Shown piece by piece: positions 48,258 through 57,514 of a stretch of DNA of 64,000 nucleotides (its first letter is position 1; every line of letters starts with the position of its first letter). The position numbers and the translations under genes were made by a program. This DNA comes from an uncultured Flavobacteriales bacterium (GTDB lineage: Bacteria > Bacteroidota > Bacteroidia > Flavobacteriales_D > Parvicellaceae). The stretch is from NCBI GenBank assembly GCA_943788115.1, contig CALSPA010000006.1:62001-126000 (forward strand), written 5' to 3'. The notes under the pieces were generated by a model. It had not been told where the DNA came from. It saw only the letters and a program-made list of their open reading frames with translations, and made no database searches.

Positions 48258-49262
48258 ATGAAAATAATAGTTCCAATGGCTGGTAGAGGGTCTAGATTAA
48301 GACCACATACACTAACTGTACCTAAACCCTTAATCCCTATTGCAGGCAAACCAATAGTTCAACGTCTAGTTGAAGACATTTCTAAAGTTTGTGATGAAAC
48401 AGTAGATGAAATTGCATTTATAATTGGTGATTTCGGTAATGAAGTTGAAGAAAACTTAATAAACATAGCTGAATCTTTAGGTGCTAAAGGAACTATTTAT
48501 CATCAGAAGGAAGCCTTGGGAACTGCACATGCTATTCTTTGCGCTAAAGAATCATTAACTGGAAATGTTGTTGTTGCTTTTGCTGATACACTTTTTAAAG
48601 CTGATTTTACTCTTGATAATTCTGCAGATGGGATTATTTGGGTTAAGCAAATAGAAAACCCAAGTGCTTTTGGTGTAGTTAAACTTAACGAAAGTAATGA
48701 GATCACAGATTTCATTGAAAAGCCAGAAACATTTGTTTCTGATTTAGCGATTATAGGAATCTATTATTTTAATGATGGTATGAAATTAGCCCTTGAGCTT
48801 CAATATTTAATTGATAACAACATTAAAGAAAAAGGAGAGTTTCAGCTAACTAATGCGCTTGAAAACATGAAAGCAAAAGGTGTTAAATTTAAACCTGGTG
48901 AAGTAACAGAATGGTTAGATTGTGGGAATAAAGAAGTGACCGTTAATACAAACAATAAAGTATTAACCTTAAATGAAAGCTACAGCAGTGTTCCTAAATC
49001 AGCTAAATTTGTTAACTCATTAATAATTCCACCATGTTTCATAGGTGACAATGTCTCCTTAACAAACTCAGTAATCGGGCCACATGTGTCAATTGGCAAC
49101 AACAGTGAAATTGAAAAATGCATCGTTGAAAACACAATTATACAAGAAGATTCATCAGTTTGTAATGCTATTATTAAAAACTCTATGATTGGTAATAAAG
49201 TTTCTTACAATGGAAAAGCACAAGATTTAAGTATTGGAGATTTTACTATAATTGAATCATAA
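48258..49262 (+). CDS. sugar-phosphate nucleotidyltransferase
   Basis: About 334 aa from ATG 48258 (a TTG at 48249 is also possible). An N-terminal nucleotidyltransferase domain shows PMAGRGSRLRPHT and PKPLIPIAGKP; the C-terminus has hexapeptide-like left-handed helix turns (VIGPHVSIGNNSEI). The family makes NDP-sugars such as dTDP-glucose. The exact sugar is not readable. Neighbours suggest a role in envelope polysaccharide. Confidence 0.88.
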   Translation: MKIIVPMAGRGSRLRPHTLTVPKPLIPIAGKPIVQRLVEDISKVCDETVDEIAFIIGDFGNEVEENLINIAESLGAKGTIYHQKEALGTAHAILCAKESLTGNVVVAFADTLFKADFTLDNSADGIIWVKQIENPSAFGVVKLNESNEITDFIEKPETFVSDLAIIGIYYFNDGMKLALELQYLIDNNIKEKGEFQLTNALENMKAKGVKFKPGEVTEWLDCGNKEVTVNTNNKVLTLNESYSSVPKSAKFVNSLIIPPCFIGDNVSLTNSVIGPHVSIGNNSEIEKCIVENTIIQEDSSVCNAIIKNSMIGNKVSYNGKAQDLSIGDFTIIES

Positions 49263-49271
49263 CATTTCTGA

Positions 49272-51002
49272 TTGAAAATTTATTGTCATATAATCTTTTA
49301 TTTCTTGCTAATTGGAAATATATCTTGTTCCACAAGCAAAAACACAGTTAAAAACAAAGACTCGAAAAATATTGTTTCAAAACAAGAGAGTCGAATAAAA
49401 AAACTCTTAATAGAAGGAACTACTGAAAAAATAATAGGGAATTTAAATGAAGCTGATTCCTTATTTAAAATGTGTCTAACCATTGACCCTAAAAATGCAG
49501 TTTGTTTTTATGAACTTTCAGGTATATCTCTTCAAAAAAAAGAAATTGAGGATGCTTTAGAATTAGCTGAAAAAGCTGCAGATTATCAACCAAAAAATGA
49601 GTGGTATAAATTAAATTTAGCTTTAATATTTATTGAGAACAAAAAAGAAAAAGAGGCCATTAAAATATTCGAAGAATTAACTTTTGAACACCCCGAACGT
49701 TATGAGTATTTATATTCCTTGTCCGATAGCTATATTAATATTGGAGAATATAAAAAAGCCATCTCCCCTTTAGACAAATTAGAAAAATTAATTGGCAAAA
49801 ATCCTGAGTTGTTGGTTCAAAAGCACCGACTATATTTACAAATTGGAGAACAAGAAAATGCCATAAAAGAAATACAAAAATTAATAGACAACAATCCTAA
49901 GGAGGTTAAGTTTCATGGTTTAATGGCAGAGTTATACGAGTCTCTAGGTGAAGATGAAAAAGCACTAAAGCAATATCAAAAAATACTTGCTATTGATTCT
50001 ATAAATGGAATAGTTAATATTTCATTGTATCAGTATTATATAATTAAAGGAGACAAAGAAAAAGCATTTACATACCTAAAACCAGCTATAGAATCTAAAG
50101 ACATAAAATTAGAACCAAAAATAGATGTTCTGTTGCGTCTTTTCAATGAGTTTCAAGTTAAAAAAGAGAGTAGAGAATTTATATTTAATTTATGTGAATT
50201 ATTAATTTCAACACATCCAAATCAATCTAAGTCTTACTCAATATATGCAGATTATTTATTACAGGATAAACAGGATAAAAAAGCATTAGAATACTTTAAA
50301 AAATCTGTTGCTTTAGATCAACAAACATATGCTTTATGGAGCCAAATTATAATTCTTGAAAGTAATTTAAATAAACTTGAGCAGCTAAAAGAAGATTCTA
50401 AAACAGCAATGGAAATATTCCCAACACAGCCTACATTTTATTACTTTAACGGATATGCCAACAATCGACTAGGTAATTATCAAGATGCGGTGACTTCATT
50501 AAATATTGGAAAAGAATTAGTAATTGAAGATCATTATTTATTAGCTGAATTCTATCAACTTCTTGGAGATGCCTACCATGAATTAGAAGACCATGGTTTA
50601 TCAGATTTAAATTATGATTTATCTTTAGAAGAACATCCAAATAATCCGTTTGTGTTAAACAATTACAGCTACTACCTAGCGTTAAGAAAAAAATCATTAC
50701 CAAAGGCAGAAAAAATGATTAAAAGAGCCATTGAGCTTAATACAGAAAATGCGAACTATCTAGATACTTATGGCTGGATTTTATTTTTAGAAAAAAAATA
50801 TGAAGATTCCGAATTTTGGCTTTTGAAGGCAATTGATTTTGGTGGAGCAAAAAATGGCACAATTTTAGAACATTATGGAGATGTGCTATTCAAATTAAAC
50901 AAAAAAGATAAAGCATTAAAATATTGGAAATTAGCTCAAGAAAATAATAACACATCACCAACATTAATTCAAAAAATTAATCTGAATTTATACATTGAAT
51001 AA
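49272..51002 (+). CDS. TPR-repeat lipoprotein
   Basis: A 576-aa protein: signal peptide IIFYFLLIGNISCST with lipobox Cys about 19, TTG start at 49272. About 10-13 tetratricopeptide repeats follow (AVCFYELSGISLQKKEIEDALE, EKALKQYQKILAI, NANYLDTYGWILFLEKKYEDS). TPR proteins act as scaffolds. Its end overlaps the DUF4292 gene by 8 bases. The NTP-transferase/TPR/DUF4292/EnvC order recurs in Bacteroidota. Confidence 0.87.
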   Translation: MKIYCHIIFYFLLIGNISCSTSKNTVKNKDSKNIVSKQESRIKKLLIEGTTEKIIGNLNEADSLFKMCLTIDPKNAVCFYELSGISLQKKEIEDALELAEKAADYQPKNEWYKLNLALIFIENKKEKEAIKIFEELTFEHPERYEYLYSLSDSYINIGEYKKAISPLDKLEKLIGKNPELLVQKHRLYLQIGEQENAIKEIQKLIDNNPKEVKFHGLMAELYESLGEDEKALKQYQKILAIDSINGIVNISLYQYYIIKGDKEKAFTYLKPAIESKDIKLEPKIDVLLRLFNEFQVKKESREFIFNLCELLISTHPNQSKSYSIYADYLLQDKQDKKALEYFKKSVALDQQTYALWSQIIILESNLNKLEQLKEDSKTAMEIFPTQPTFYYFNGYANNRLGNYQDAVTSLNIGKELVIEDHYLLAEFYQLLGDAYHELEDHGLSDLNYDLSLEEHPNNPFVLNNYSYYLALRKKSLPKAEKMIKRAIELNTENANYLDTYGWILFLEKKYEDSEFWLLKAIDFGGAKNGTILEHYGDVLFKLNKKDKALKYWKLAQENNNTSPTLIQKINLNLYIE

Positions 51003-51816
51003 ACTAATAATAATATTACTCTGCATGGCAACTTTAACAAGTTGCATTTTTAAAAAGAAAGTTTTTAGTGAAGAAAAAATTTCAGTTATAGACCCACTTG
51101 TGTTGGAAGATTTTTTAATGGAAGGGAAATCAGACTATCAAAATTTAAAATGTAAAGCCACCGCAAAAATTTTAATAAACCAGAATAAAGAAAATTCAGT
51201 TAAAATTAATTTTAGAATTACAAAGGATAGTCTTATCTGGGCAAATTTTTCAAAGTCTGGAGTACAGCTTTTAACAACAATGCTTTCAAAAGATTCGATA
51301 AAACTTCTTAAAAAGATTAACAAAAAAGAGTACTTTTTTGGAACGTACAAGCAATTAGAAAAAATCGCAGGTACACCAATAAGTTTTCACATGATACAAG
51401 ATTTAATTGCAGGAGACCCTATTATGTTTAATTCCGAAATAAAATATTACTCAAGTATCAATTTAAATCAACACCTGCTTTCTTCTGTTAAACCAAAAAA
51501 AATTTCAAAGCTTCTTAAAGAAAATGAAGCTATGATTTTATACAGGTATTGGATTGACCCAGTAAATTTTAAATGTTCAAAAATTGAGATTAATGATCTT
51601 CAAAATAAGAGAACATTGCTGGCTAGATTTGACGATTGGAAATCATTTAACAGTAATTTATTTCCATTAAAATCAGAATTGTCATTTGTTAACAAGGAAG
51701 ACACCATTAGTATTTCCTTAGATTTCAATCCAAATTTTAAATTTAATTCTACCTTTTCATTTCCTTTCAATTACTCTTCAAATTATTCTCCAATAAAATT
51801 ACCTGGTAATGAGTAA
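50995..51816 (+). CDS. DUF4292 lipoprotein
   Basis: A 273-aa lipoprotein starting at TTG 50995, overlapping the TPR gene; signal IIILLCMATLTSCIF. The body (CKATAKILINQNKENSVKINFRITKDSLIW) matches the DUF4292 beta-rich fold, LolA/LolB-like in outline. Function unknown; lipoprotein or outer-membrane handling is a guess. It overlaps the EnvC-like gene by 8 bases. Confidence 0.85.
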   Translation: MNKLIIILLCMATLTSCIFKKKVFSEEKISVIDPLVLEDFLMEGKSDYQNLKCKATAKILINQNKENSVKINFRITKDSLIWANFSKSGVQLLTTMLSKDSIKLLKKINKKEYFFGTYKQLEKIAGTPISFHMIQDLIAGDPIMFNSEIKYYSSINLNQHLLSSVKPKKISKLLKENEAMILYRYWIDPVNFKCSKIEINDLQNKRTLLARFDDWKSFNSNLFPLKSELSFVNKEDTISISLDFNPNFKFNSTFSFPFNYSSNYSPIKLPGNE

Positions 51817-53017
51817 ATCGATTTCACTGCTATTTTTAATATTAATTACAGTTACTTTTTCTGCTTTTTCTCAGAAAAAAAGTGATCAGTTAAAGAAAAA
51901 AGAAAGAGAATTACAGCAAAACATTTTAAACACAAAAAATCTTATTAAGTTAACTCGAAACTCTGAACAACTTTCATTGACAGAACTAGGGATTATTCAG
52001 CATCAAATCGCCTACAGGGAAGAATTAGTTTCACATTATAATTATCAAATAAGAAAACTTGACACTGAAGTTTCAGATACCAAAAAGCAAATTTTAAGTA
52101 TTGAGAATACTATCAATAACTTAAGAGAAGAATATAAAAAAATGATTCTTCATGCTTTTAAAAATAGAAATACTGATTTTAAATATTTATACATAATTTC
52201 TGCAAAAACCTTTACTGAAGCATTTCATAGAATGAAATACATCCAGCATTATAAAGATTACAGGCAAGATCAAATAAATCAAATAGCGATCAACCAAAAT
52301 AAATTAGAGGAAAAGATTCAATACCTGGAAGAGAAAATAAATACAAAACAACAAATCTCTTTAGTTCAAAAAACAGAAAAAGACGCATATCTTGAAGATA
52401 AAATTAAGCAGCAAGAAACGTATTCAAAACTAAAAGCAAATGAAAATAAGTATAAATCTTTACTCAATGCTCAACAAAAAAAGAAAAGAAAAATAGCTTT
52501 AGCAATAAGAAAAGCAATTGAAATTGAAATCGCTGCAACAATAAAAAAATCAGATAATAAATTCACTCTTACTCCAGAAGGAAGTGCCCTATCAAAAACT
52601 TTCACTTCCAATAAGGGAAAGCTACCTTGGCCTGTAACAAAAGGAGAAATCACAGGTAAATATGGAAAGCATAGGCATGATATTGTATCAACCGCTACAG
52701 TGGACAATAACGGTATTGACATTACGACAGAAAAAAAAGCTAAAATAAGAGCTGTTTTTCAAGGAAAAGTAACTAGTGTGTTAATTATACCTGGAGCTGG
52801 TAAAGTCGTTATGATTAGCCATGGTGACTATAGAACAGTTTATTCAAATTTAAAAGAAGTTTATGTTAAAAAAGGAGATCAAGTTAATACAAAACAATTC
52901 CTAGGTCAATTACTAGAAAATGAAGGTGGAAATATTTCTGAAGCTCATTTTGAAATTTGGAAAATAACCTCTTCAGGATTAACAACAGAAAACCCTTCTT
53001 ATTGGATTTCTAAGTAA
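51809..53017 (+). CDS. EnvC-like protein with degenerate M23 (LytM) domain
   Basis: A 402-aa exported protein: signal LLFLILITVTFSAFS, long coiled coils (about 20-110 and 150-260), then a LytM/M23 domain (about 285-400). The zinc motif HxGxD reads NNGID, the usual AHL reads SNL, and the HxH near the end reads EAHFEI with one His lost. Like E. coli EnvC, it therefore looks like an activator of cell-wall amidases rather than an active endopeptidase. It ends the envelope operon. Confidence 0.88.
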   Translation: MSKSISLLFLILITVTFSAFSQKKSDQLKKKERELQQNILNTKNLIKLTRNSEQLSLTELGIIQHQIAYREELVSHYNYQIRKLDTEVSDTKKQILSIENTINNLREEYKKMILHAFKNRNTDFKYLYIISAKTFTEAFHRMKYIQHYKDYRQDQINQIAINQNKLEEKIQYLEEKINTKQQISLVQKTEKDAYLEDKIKQQETYSKLKANENKYKSLLNAQQKKKRKIALAIRKAIEIEIAATIKKSDNKFTLTPEGSALSKTFTSNKGKLPWPVTKGEITGKYGKHRHDIVSTATVDNNGIDITTEKKAKIRAVFQGKVTSVLIIPGAGKVVMISHGDYRTVYSNLKEVYVKKGDQVNTKQFLGQLLENEGGNISEAHFEIWKITSSGLTTENPSYWISK

Positions 53018-53018
53018 A

Positions 53019-53363
53019 CTAGTGTATTTCAATAAATAAATCTACTTCATTAAAACAAATCGCTTTAGTTTTAGCATTAAATTGAATAATCCCACGAGAA
53101 TAACTTTTGTTTAAAAACGCTCTTTTTAACATAGATCTAATACCACTTGAAAGATAACCCAACTTATAACCTTTAAAATAAACTGCAATTGCTTGTTTAT
53201 CCCAAAATCTTGATGCGTCCTCAACAAAATTGATTTCATCACCAGATTTTATCTTGTTCTTAATGTAAATAAAATCATGAGTTGACAATTCCTCTATTGA
53301 TGTTATAATTCCTAGCTTAGGCAATCGATTTATTTGCTGATTTTCAAAGTTTATATTTCTCAT
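53019..53363 (-). CDS. HIRAN-domain protein
   Basis: A 114-aa protein consisting almost entirely of a HIRAN-like domain: RFWDKQAIAVYFKGYKLGYLS corresponds to the NPYDxNAIAVYxxxGxKIGYLP core. HIRAN domains bind DNA ends in eukaryotic HLTF and occur in bacteria with unknown role. No signal peptide. It lies downstream of the next gene on the same strand, 20 bases apart. Confidence 0.7.
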   Translation of the reverse strand: MRNINFENQQINRLPKLGIITSIEELSTHDFIYIKNKIKSGDEINFVEDASRFWDKQAIAVYFKGYKLGYLSSGIRSMLKRAFLNKSYSRGIIQFNAKTKAICFNEVDLFIEIH

Positions 53364-53383
53364 TAGTGTATGTTTTAGAGTTA

Positions 53384-53713
53384 TTATGCTGATTTTCTGA
53401 ACGATTCCATAGGTTTTACTATTAATGCTAAATCAATAAATAAATCTTGATTAATTATTCTTTTAGGAGATACTTCATTTATTGGTTGCTCATTGTTAAA
53501 AAGTGCCGTTGTGAGTGAGTCTAAATACTCCGTATTTGGAAAAATTTTCGTGATAATTTTCGCAAATTGATTGCATTCAACAGGAATATTGGAAAAATAT
53601 TCTTTATTATTTTTTCTAAAAACCCCACTAATTAACAAACAGGAATCATTCTTTTCATGAACGATGTAATTTATTTTGAATGTATTTTCTGGATGTATTT
53701 GTATAGACTTCAT
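53384..53713 (-). CDS. hypothetical protein
   Basis: A 109-aa soluble protein with no recognisable domain, signal or catalytic motif. Features: beta-rich first half (KINYIVHEKNDSCLLISGVF), then a helical second half. It is directly upstream of the HIRAN gene and probably co-transcribed. Coding is supported by frame and codon use only. Confidence 0.6.
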   Translation of the reverse strand: MKSIQIHPENTFKINYIVHEKNDSCLLISGVFRKNNKEYFSNIPVECNQFAKIITKIFPNTEYLDSLTTALFNNEQPINEVSPKRIINQDLFIDLALIVKPMESFRKSA

Positions 53714-53773
53714 TGCTAAATATTAATGATTACATCACTAAATTCAACAATAACTACGTAAAGTAATTACGTT

Positions 53774-54235
53774 CTATTTTCTCAATAGGATTGAAGGGCT
53801 TATTTCTTCATTAAAAGAAACATCTATTTTTTTTCTAATAATCAATGCTCTAACAACAATTTTTCCGTCAATTTTAAGAACTAACTTTTTTCCTAGTAAG
53901 ATTCCTAGAGACGAAAGAGCTGCTTTGGACAATGCAGAAAATGAAGTTTTTATTTCTAAAGGATAGGTTTGATCTGTCTGTTTTTTAACCACAATCTTTT
54001 TTGATAAAAATGATTTGCCAATAAATTGATCATTTAAAAAAACATCAACATTCCCTTTTTTTAAAATAATATTAAATTGATTTGGATTGTTTATTCTTAC
54101 ATCAAAAATAAGAGGAATATCACTTTGATCTTGTTTTCCAAAGCTAACCTTTTCTACACCCTTAAATTCAACTTCTTTAAAAGAAGAGCATGCATTTAAA
54201 AGTATAAAAAAGCTTATAAAAAAGAAATACTTCAT
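53774..54235 (-). CDS. LEA14-like (LEA type 2) lipoprotein
   Basis: A 153-aa lipoprotein: signal YFFFISFFILLNACSS. The body (LIFDVRINNPNQFNIILKKGNVDVFLNDQFIG) is characteristic of the LEA2/WHy fold, where NPN(x)F is the key motif. In bacteria such proteins sit at the cell envelope with unclear function. It is 6 bases downstream of the M20 dipeptidase on the same strand. Confidence 0.82.
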   Translation of the reverse strand: MKYFFFISFFILLNACSSFKEVEFKGVEKVSFGKQDQSDIPLIFDVRINNPNQFNIILKKGNVDVFLNDQFIGKSFLSKKIVVKKQTDQTYPLEIKTSFSALSKAALSSLGILLGKKLVLKIDGKIVVRALIIRKKIDVSFNEEISPSILLRK

Positions 54236-54241
54236 TCTTTT

Positions 54242-55633
54242 CTAACGTTTATTAAGCTCATTAAAGTATTTGTAAAACAAAGGAATTGTCTCAATACCCT
54301 TGTAAAAATTAAACAAACCATAATGCTCATTAGGAGAATGAATTACATCAGAATCAAGACCAAAACCTAACAAAATAGTTTTAAGGCCTAAAACTTCTTC
54401 AAACAAAGGGACTATTGGAATAGATCCACCGCTTCTTACTGGTATTGGTTTTTTTCCAAAACTATCCTCCATTGCTTTACTAGCAGCTAAAAAACCATTA
54501 AAATTAGTAGGAACTACAACACCTTCACCGCCATGATGTGGGGTTACATTAACCTTAACATATTCAGGTGCGATTTTATTGAAATGATCTTGGAAAAGTT
54601 GTGTTATTCTTTTTGAGCTTTGATGTGGAACTAGTCGCATGGATATTTTAGCATATGCTTTTGAAGGCAAAACAGTTTTTGCTCCTTCACCAATATATCC
54701 TCCCCAAATACCATTTACATCTAAAGTAGGTCTTATTGAATTTCTTTCATTGGTAGTATATCCTTTTTCTCCAAAAACAGACTTAATATCTAAATCTTGC
54801 TGATAAGCATCTAAATCAAATGGTGCTTTTGCCATTTCTGCTCTTTCTTTTTCTGAAACAATTTCAACATTATCGTAAAACCCTGGGATATTTATTTGTG
54901 CATTTTCATCATGTAAAGAGGCGATCATTTTAGTTAAAATATTAATTGGATTGGCAACAGCTCCACCATAAAGACCAGAATGAAGATCTCTATTGGGTCC
55001 TACAACCTCAACTTCAACATAGCTTAACCCTCTTAACCCTACACAAATAGATGGTGTGTCATTTGAAATTATACCAGTATCAGAAACTAACACTACATCA
55101 GCGTTTAACATCTCTTTATTTTCTCTAATAAAGGTTTCAAGATTTTCTGAACCAACCTCTTCCTCTCCTTCAATCATAAACTTCACATTACATAAAAGCT
55201 CATTGGTCTTGATCATGGTCTCAAATGCTTTTAAATGCATGTACATTTGACCCTTGTCATCACATGCCCCACGAGCAAAAATTGCTCCATCAGGATGTAT
55301 AGAAGTGTTTTTGATTACTGGCTCAAATGGATTTGAATCCCAAAGTTCATAAGGATCTGCAGGTTGAACATCATAATGTCCATAAACTAATATAGTTGGG
55401 AAGCTGTCATTAATGATTTTTTCACCATAAACAATAGGATGACCTTTAGTTTCAAAAATCTGACAGTTTTCAGCTCCAGCTGAAATTAGTTTATTGTGTA
55501 TGTAATTTGCTGCTTCTCTAACATTATCTGAAAATTTAGAATCTGCACTTACAGATGGAATTTTTAAAAGCTCGATTAATTCCTGTAAAAACCTATCTTT
55601 GTTTTGATCTATGAAGTTATTTATTTTTGACAT
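54242..55633 (-). CDS. M20-family dipeptidase
   Basis: A 463-aa cytosolic metallopeptidase. Metal and catalytic residues: YGHYDVQPADP (His and Asp), ARGACDDKGQMY (bridging Asp), EGEEEVGS (catalytic Glu), and VIHSPNEHYGL (His). The lid/dimerisation domain lies at about 190-340. It likely hydrolyses dipeptides or short N-terminal peptides. A -7-like TATATTTG sits upstream. Confidence 0.94.
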   Translation of the reverse strand: MSKINNFIDQNKDRFLQELIELLKIPSVSADSKFSDNVREAANYIHNKLISAGAENCQIFETKGHPIVYGEKIINDSFPTILVYGHYDVQPADPYELWDSNPFEPVIKNTSIHPDGAIFARGACDDKGQMYMHLKAFETMIKTNELLCNVKFMIEGEEEVGSENLETFIRENKEMLNADVVLVSDTGIISNDTPSICVGLRGLSYVEVEVVGPNRDLHSGLYGGAVANPINILTKMIASLHDENAQINIPGFYDNVEIVSEKERAEMAKAPFDLDAYQQDLDIKSVFGEKGYTTNERNSIRPTLDVNGIWGGYIGEGAKTVLPSKAYAKISMRLVPHQSSKRITQLFQDHFNKIAPEYVKVNVTPHHGGEGVVVPTNFNGFLAASKAMEDSFGKKPIPVRSGGSIPIVPLFEEVLGLKTILLGFGLDSDVIHSPNEHYGLFNFYKGIETIPLFYKYFNELNKR

Positions 55634-55654
55634 CCTTTTAGTTTTTTAGAGTTT

Positions 55655-55662
55655 CAAATATA
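55655..55662 (-). promoter_or_regulatory. -7 element (TATATTTG) for the M20 dipeptidase
   Basis: On the minus strand TATATTTG lies 21 bases before the start codon at 55633. Confidence 0.45.
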
Positions 55663-55751
55663 ACTATAATCATCAGATTAAAACACCAAGAAATTTTCAT
55701 TCAAGCAACCATTGTAACCCGAACATTGTCTATCAAGAAAAAATTAAACAA

Positions 55752-57506
55752 ATGAACTTAGCTAAATCTACATTTTTGACTGCTTTTTTTGCATTAACCC
55801 AATGTTTTTATGGCCAAATGACTGTTTCAATTAATACTATGACAGTAGAACAGTACATTCAAAATGTACTTTTAGGAGGAGGGGTAACCATTTCTAATGT
55901 AGAGTTTAATGGTGGATCTGCTGCAATTAACAACAGTCAAGTGGGTTCTTTTATTGATGCAAATAGTAACATCGGCCTCCCCAGTGGTTTAATTATGGGT
56001 TCTGGTGATGTCTCAATGGCAGCTTTAACCAACACTTCAAATGGAAATTCTGTAGGTGGAACCGGCCAGCAAGGAAATGATTCAGATCTTCAAAGCATAA
56101 CACCTAATCAAATATATGATGAGTGTGTTATTGAATTTGACTTTGTTCCAGAAGGAGACACTATTTCATTTAATTATGTGTTCGCCTCAGAAGAATATCC
56201 AGAATATGTTTGTGGAAGTGTTAATGATGCATTTGGTTTTTTCTTAACGGGTCTCAATCCTAATGGGATAAATTACGTGGCTCAAAACATCGCATTGATC
56301 CCCGATCCTAATAACCCAAGCATCTACACCACTACCGGGGTGTCTATCAACACTGTAAATCCAGGAGTTGCTGGATCTTCTGGAACGGCTTCTAATTGTA
56401 GTAATATTGACCCAAACTGGGCTTCGTATAATATTTTTTATACTGGGAATTCAAGTAATACCTATGAATATGATGGTAGTACAGTAGTCTTAGAAGCCAA
56501 AGCAGCTGTTGTATGTGGGGAAACTTATCATATAAAACTTGCAATAGGTGATGGAGGTGACAGTGCTTTTGATTCAGGAGTTTTCATTGAAGAAGGCAGC
56601 TTTTCATCCTCTGGAATTAACATAGATGCAGGGATCGCTAATGGTGGAACTTTAACTGCGTTAGATACGCTTTTATATGAAGGGTGTAATCATGCATTTT
56701 TTGTTTTCTCCAGAGCAGACACTACAACAGATTTTACAATACAATTGGACATAGGCGGAACTGCAACAAACGGCTTTGATTATGCTCCTATTGCTGATAG
56801 TTTAGTGTTGCCAATTGGTGTTCAACAAGACACACTTTTTATTTTCCCAATAGTGGATGGCGTAACTGAAATAGAAGAAACAATTACTATTAATATTTTT
56901 TACGTTCAATGCATGGGTCAAGTAGATACTGTCTCTGCAACTTTATATCTTAATGATTATACGCCTCTTTCAATCACTATGCCAGACAGTTTAAACATCT
57001 GTCCCGAAATTGATGGTCCTTACTCATTAGAAGGGGTGTGGAGTGGTGGTATTGAACCATTCTCATATAGCTGGTCAACTGGAGACACTTCATCAAATAT
57101 CATTTCAATATCACCAATGGTTACTCAAGACTATAGCTTGACTATTAGTGATGGATGTGGAGATCCTGAAATTGGCAACTCAACAGTCTGGGTGCAATGT
57201 CCAATTGAAGAAATAAATATTTTTACTCCAAACTCAGATGGTAATAATGACTTTTTTATACCCATCAATATTGAACAATATGAAAACATAACATTAAAAG
57301 TATTTAATAGATGGGGAAAGATTGTTTATGAACAAATCAACTATAACAATGACTGGGATGGAACACATTACAAGTCAGGAAAGGAATTAAAAGAAGGGGT
57401 TTATCTATACATTATTGAAACCAATTCTGAAAAATATGAATACGATGATTCAGAAAAAGAAGAACTGAAAACAACTTTATCTGGATATGTTCATTTAATT
57501 AGATAG
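55752..57506 (+). CDS. choice-of-anchor L protein with T9SS type B sorting domain
   Basis: A 584-aa secreted protein: signal peptide to about 22 (FLTAFFALTQCFYGQ); choice-of-anchor L domain (about 25-285; LPSGLIMGSGD, SFNYVFASEEYPEYV, FGFFLTG); a Calx-beta-like region (about 300-400); a SprB/PKD-like domain (about 410-485; GGIEPFSYSWSTGD); then the gliding-motility-associated C-terminal domain (about 490-584; FTPNSDGNNDFF and FNRWGKIVYE). The last directs T9SS export with type B processing. Role probably adhesion or motility-related; no partner is adjacent. Confidence 0.93.
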   Translation: MNLAKSTFLTAFFALTQCFYGQMTVSINTMTVEQYIQNVLLGGGVTISNVEFNGGSAAINNSQVGSFIDANSNIGLPSGLIMGSGDVSMAALTNTSNGNSVGGTGQQGNDSDLQSITPNQIYDECVIEFDFVPEGDTISFNYVFASEEYPEYVCGSVNDAFGFFLTGLNPNGINYVAQNIALIPDPNNPSIYTTTGVSINTVNPGVAGSSGTASNCSNIDPNWASYNIFYTGNSSNTYEYDGSTVVLEAKAAVVCGETYHIKLAIGDGGDSAFDSGVFIEEGSFSSSGINIDAGIANGGTLTALDTLLYEGCNHAFFVFSRADTTTDFTIQLDIGGTATNGFDYAPIADSLVLPIGVQQDTLFIFPIVDGVTEIEETITINIFYVQCMGQVDTVSATLYLNDYTPLSITMPDSLNICPEIDGPYSLEGVWSGGIEPFSYSWSTGDTSSNIISISPMVTQDYSLTISDGCGDPEIGNSTVWVQCPIEEINIFTPNSDGNNDFFIPINIEQYENITLKVFNRWGKIVYEQINYNNDWDGTHYKSGKELKEGVYLYIIETNSEKYEYDDSEKEELKTTLSGYVHLIR

Positions 57507-57514
57507 TTCTTAAT

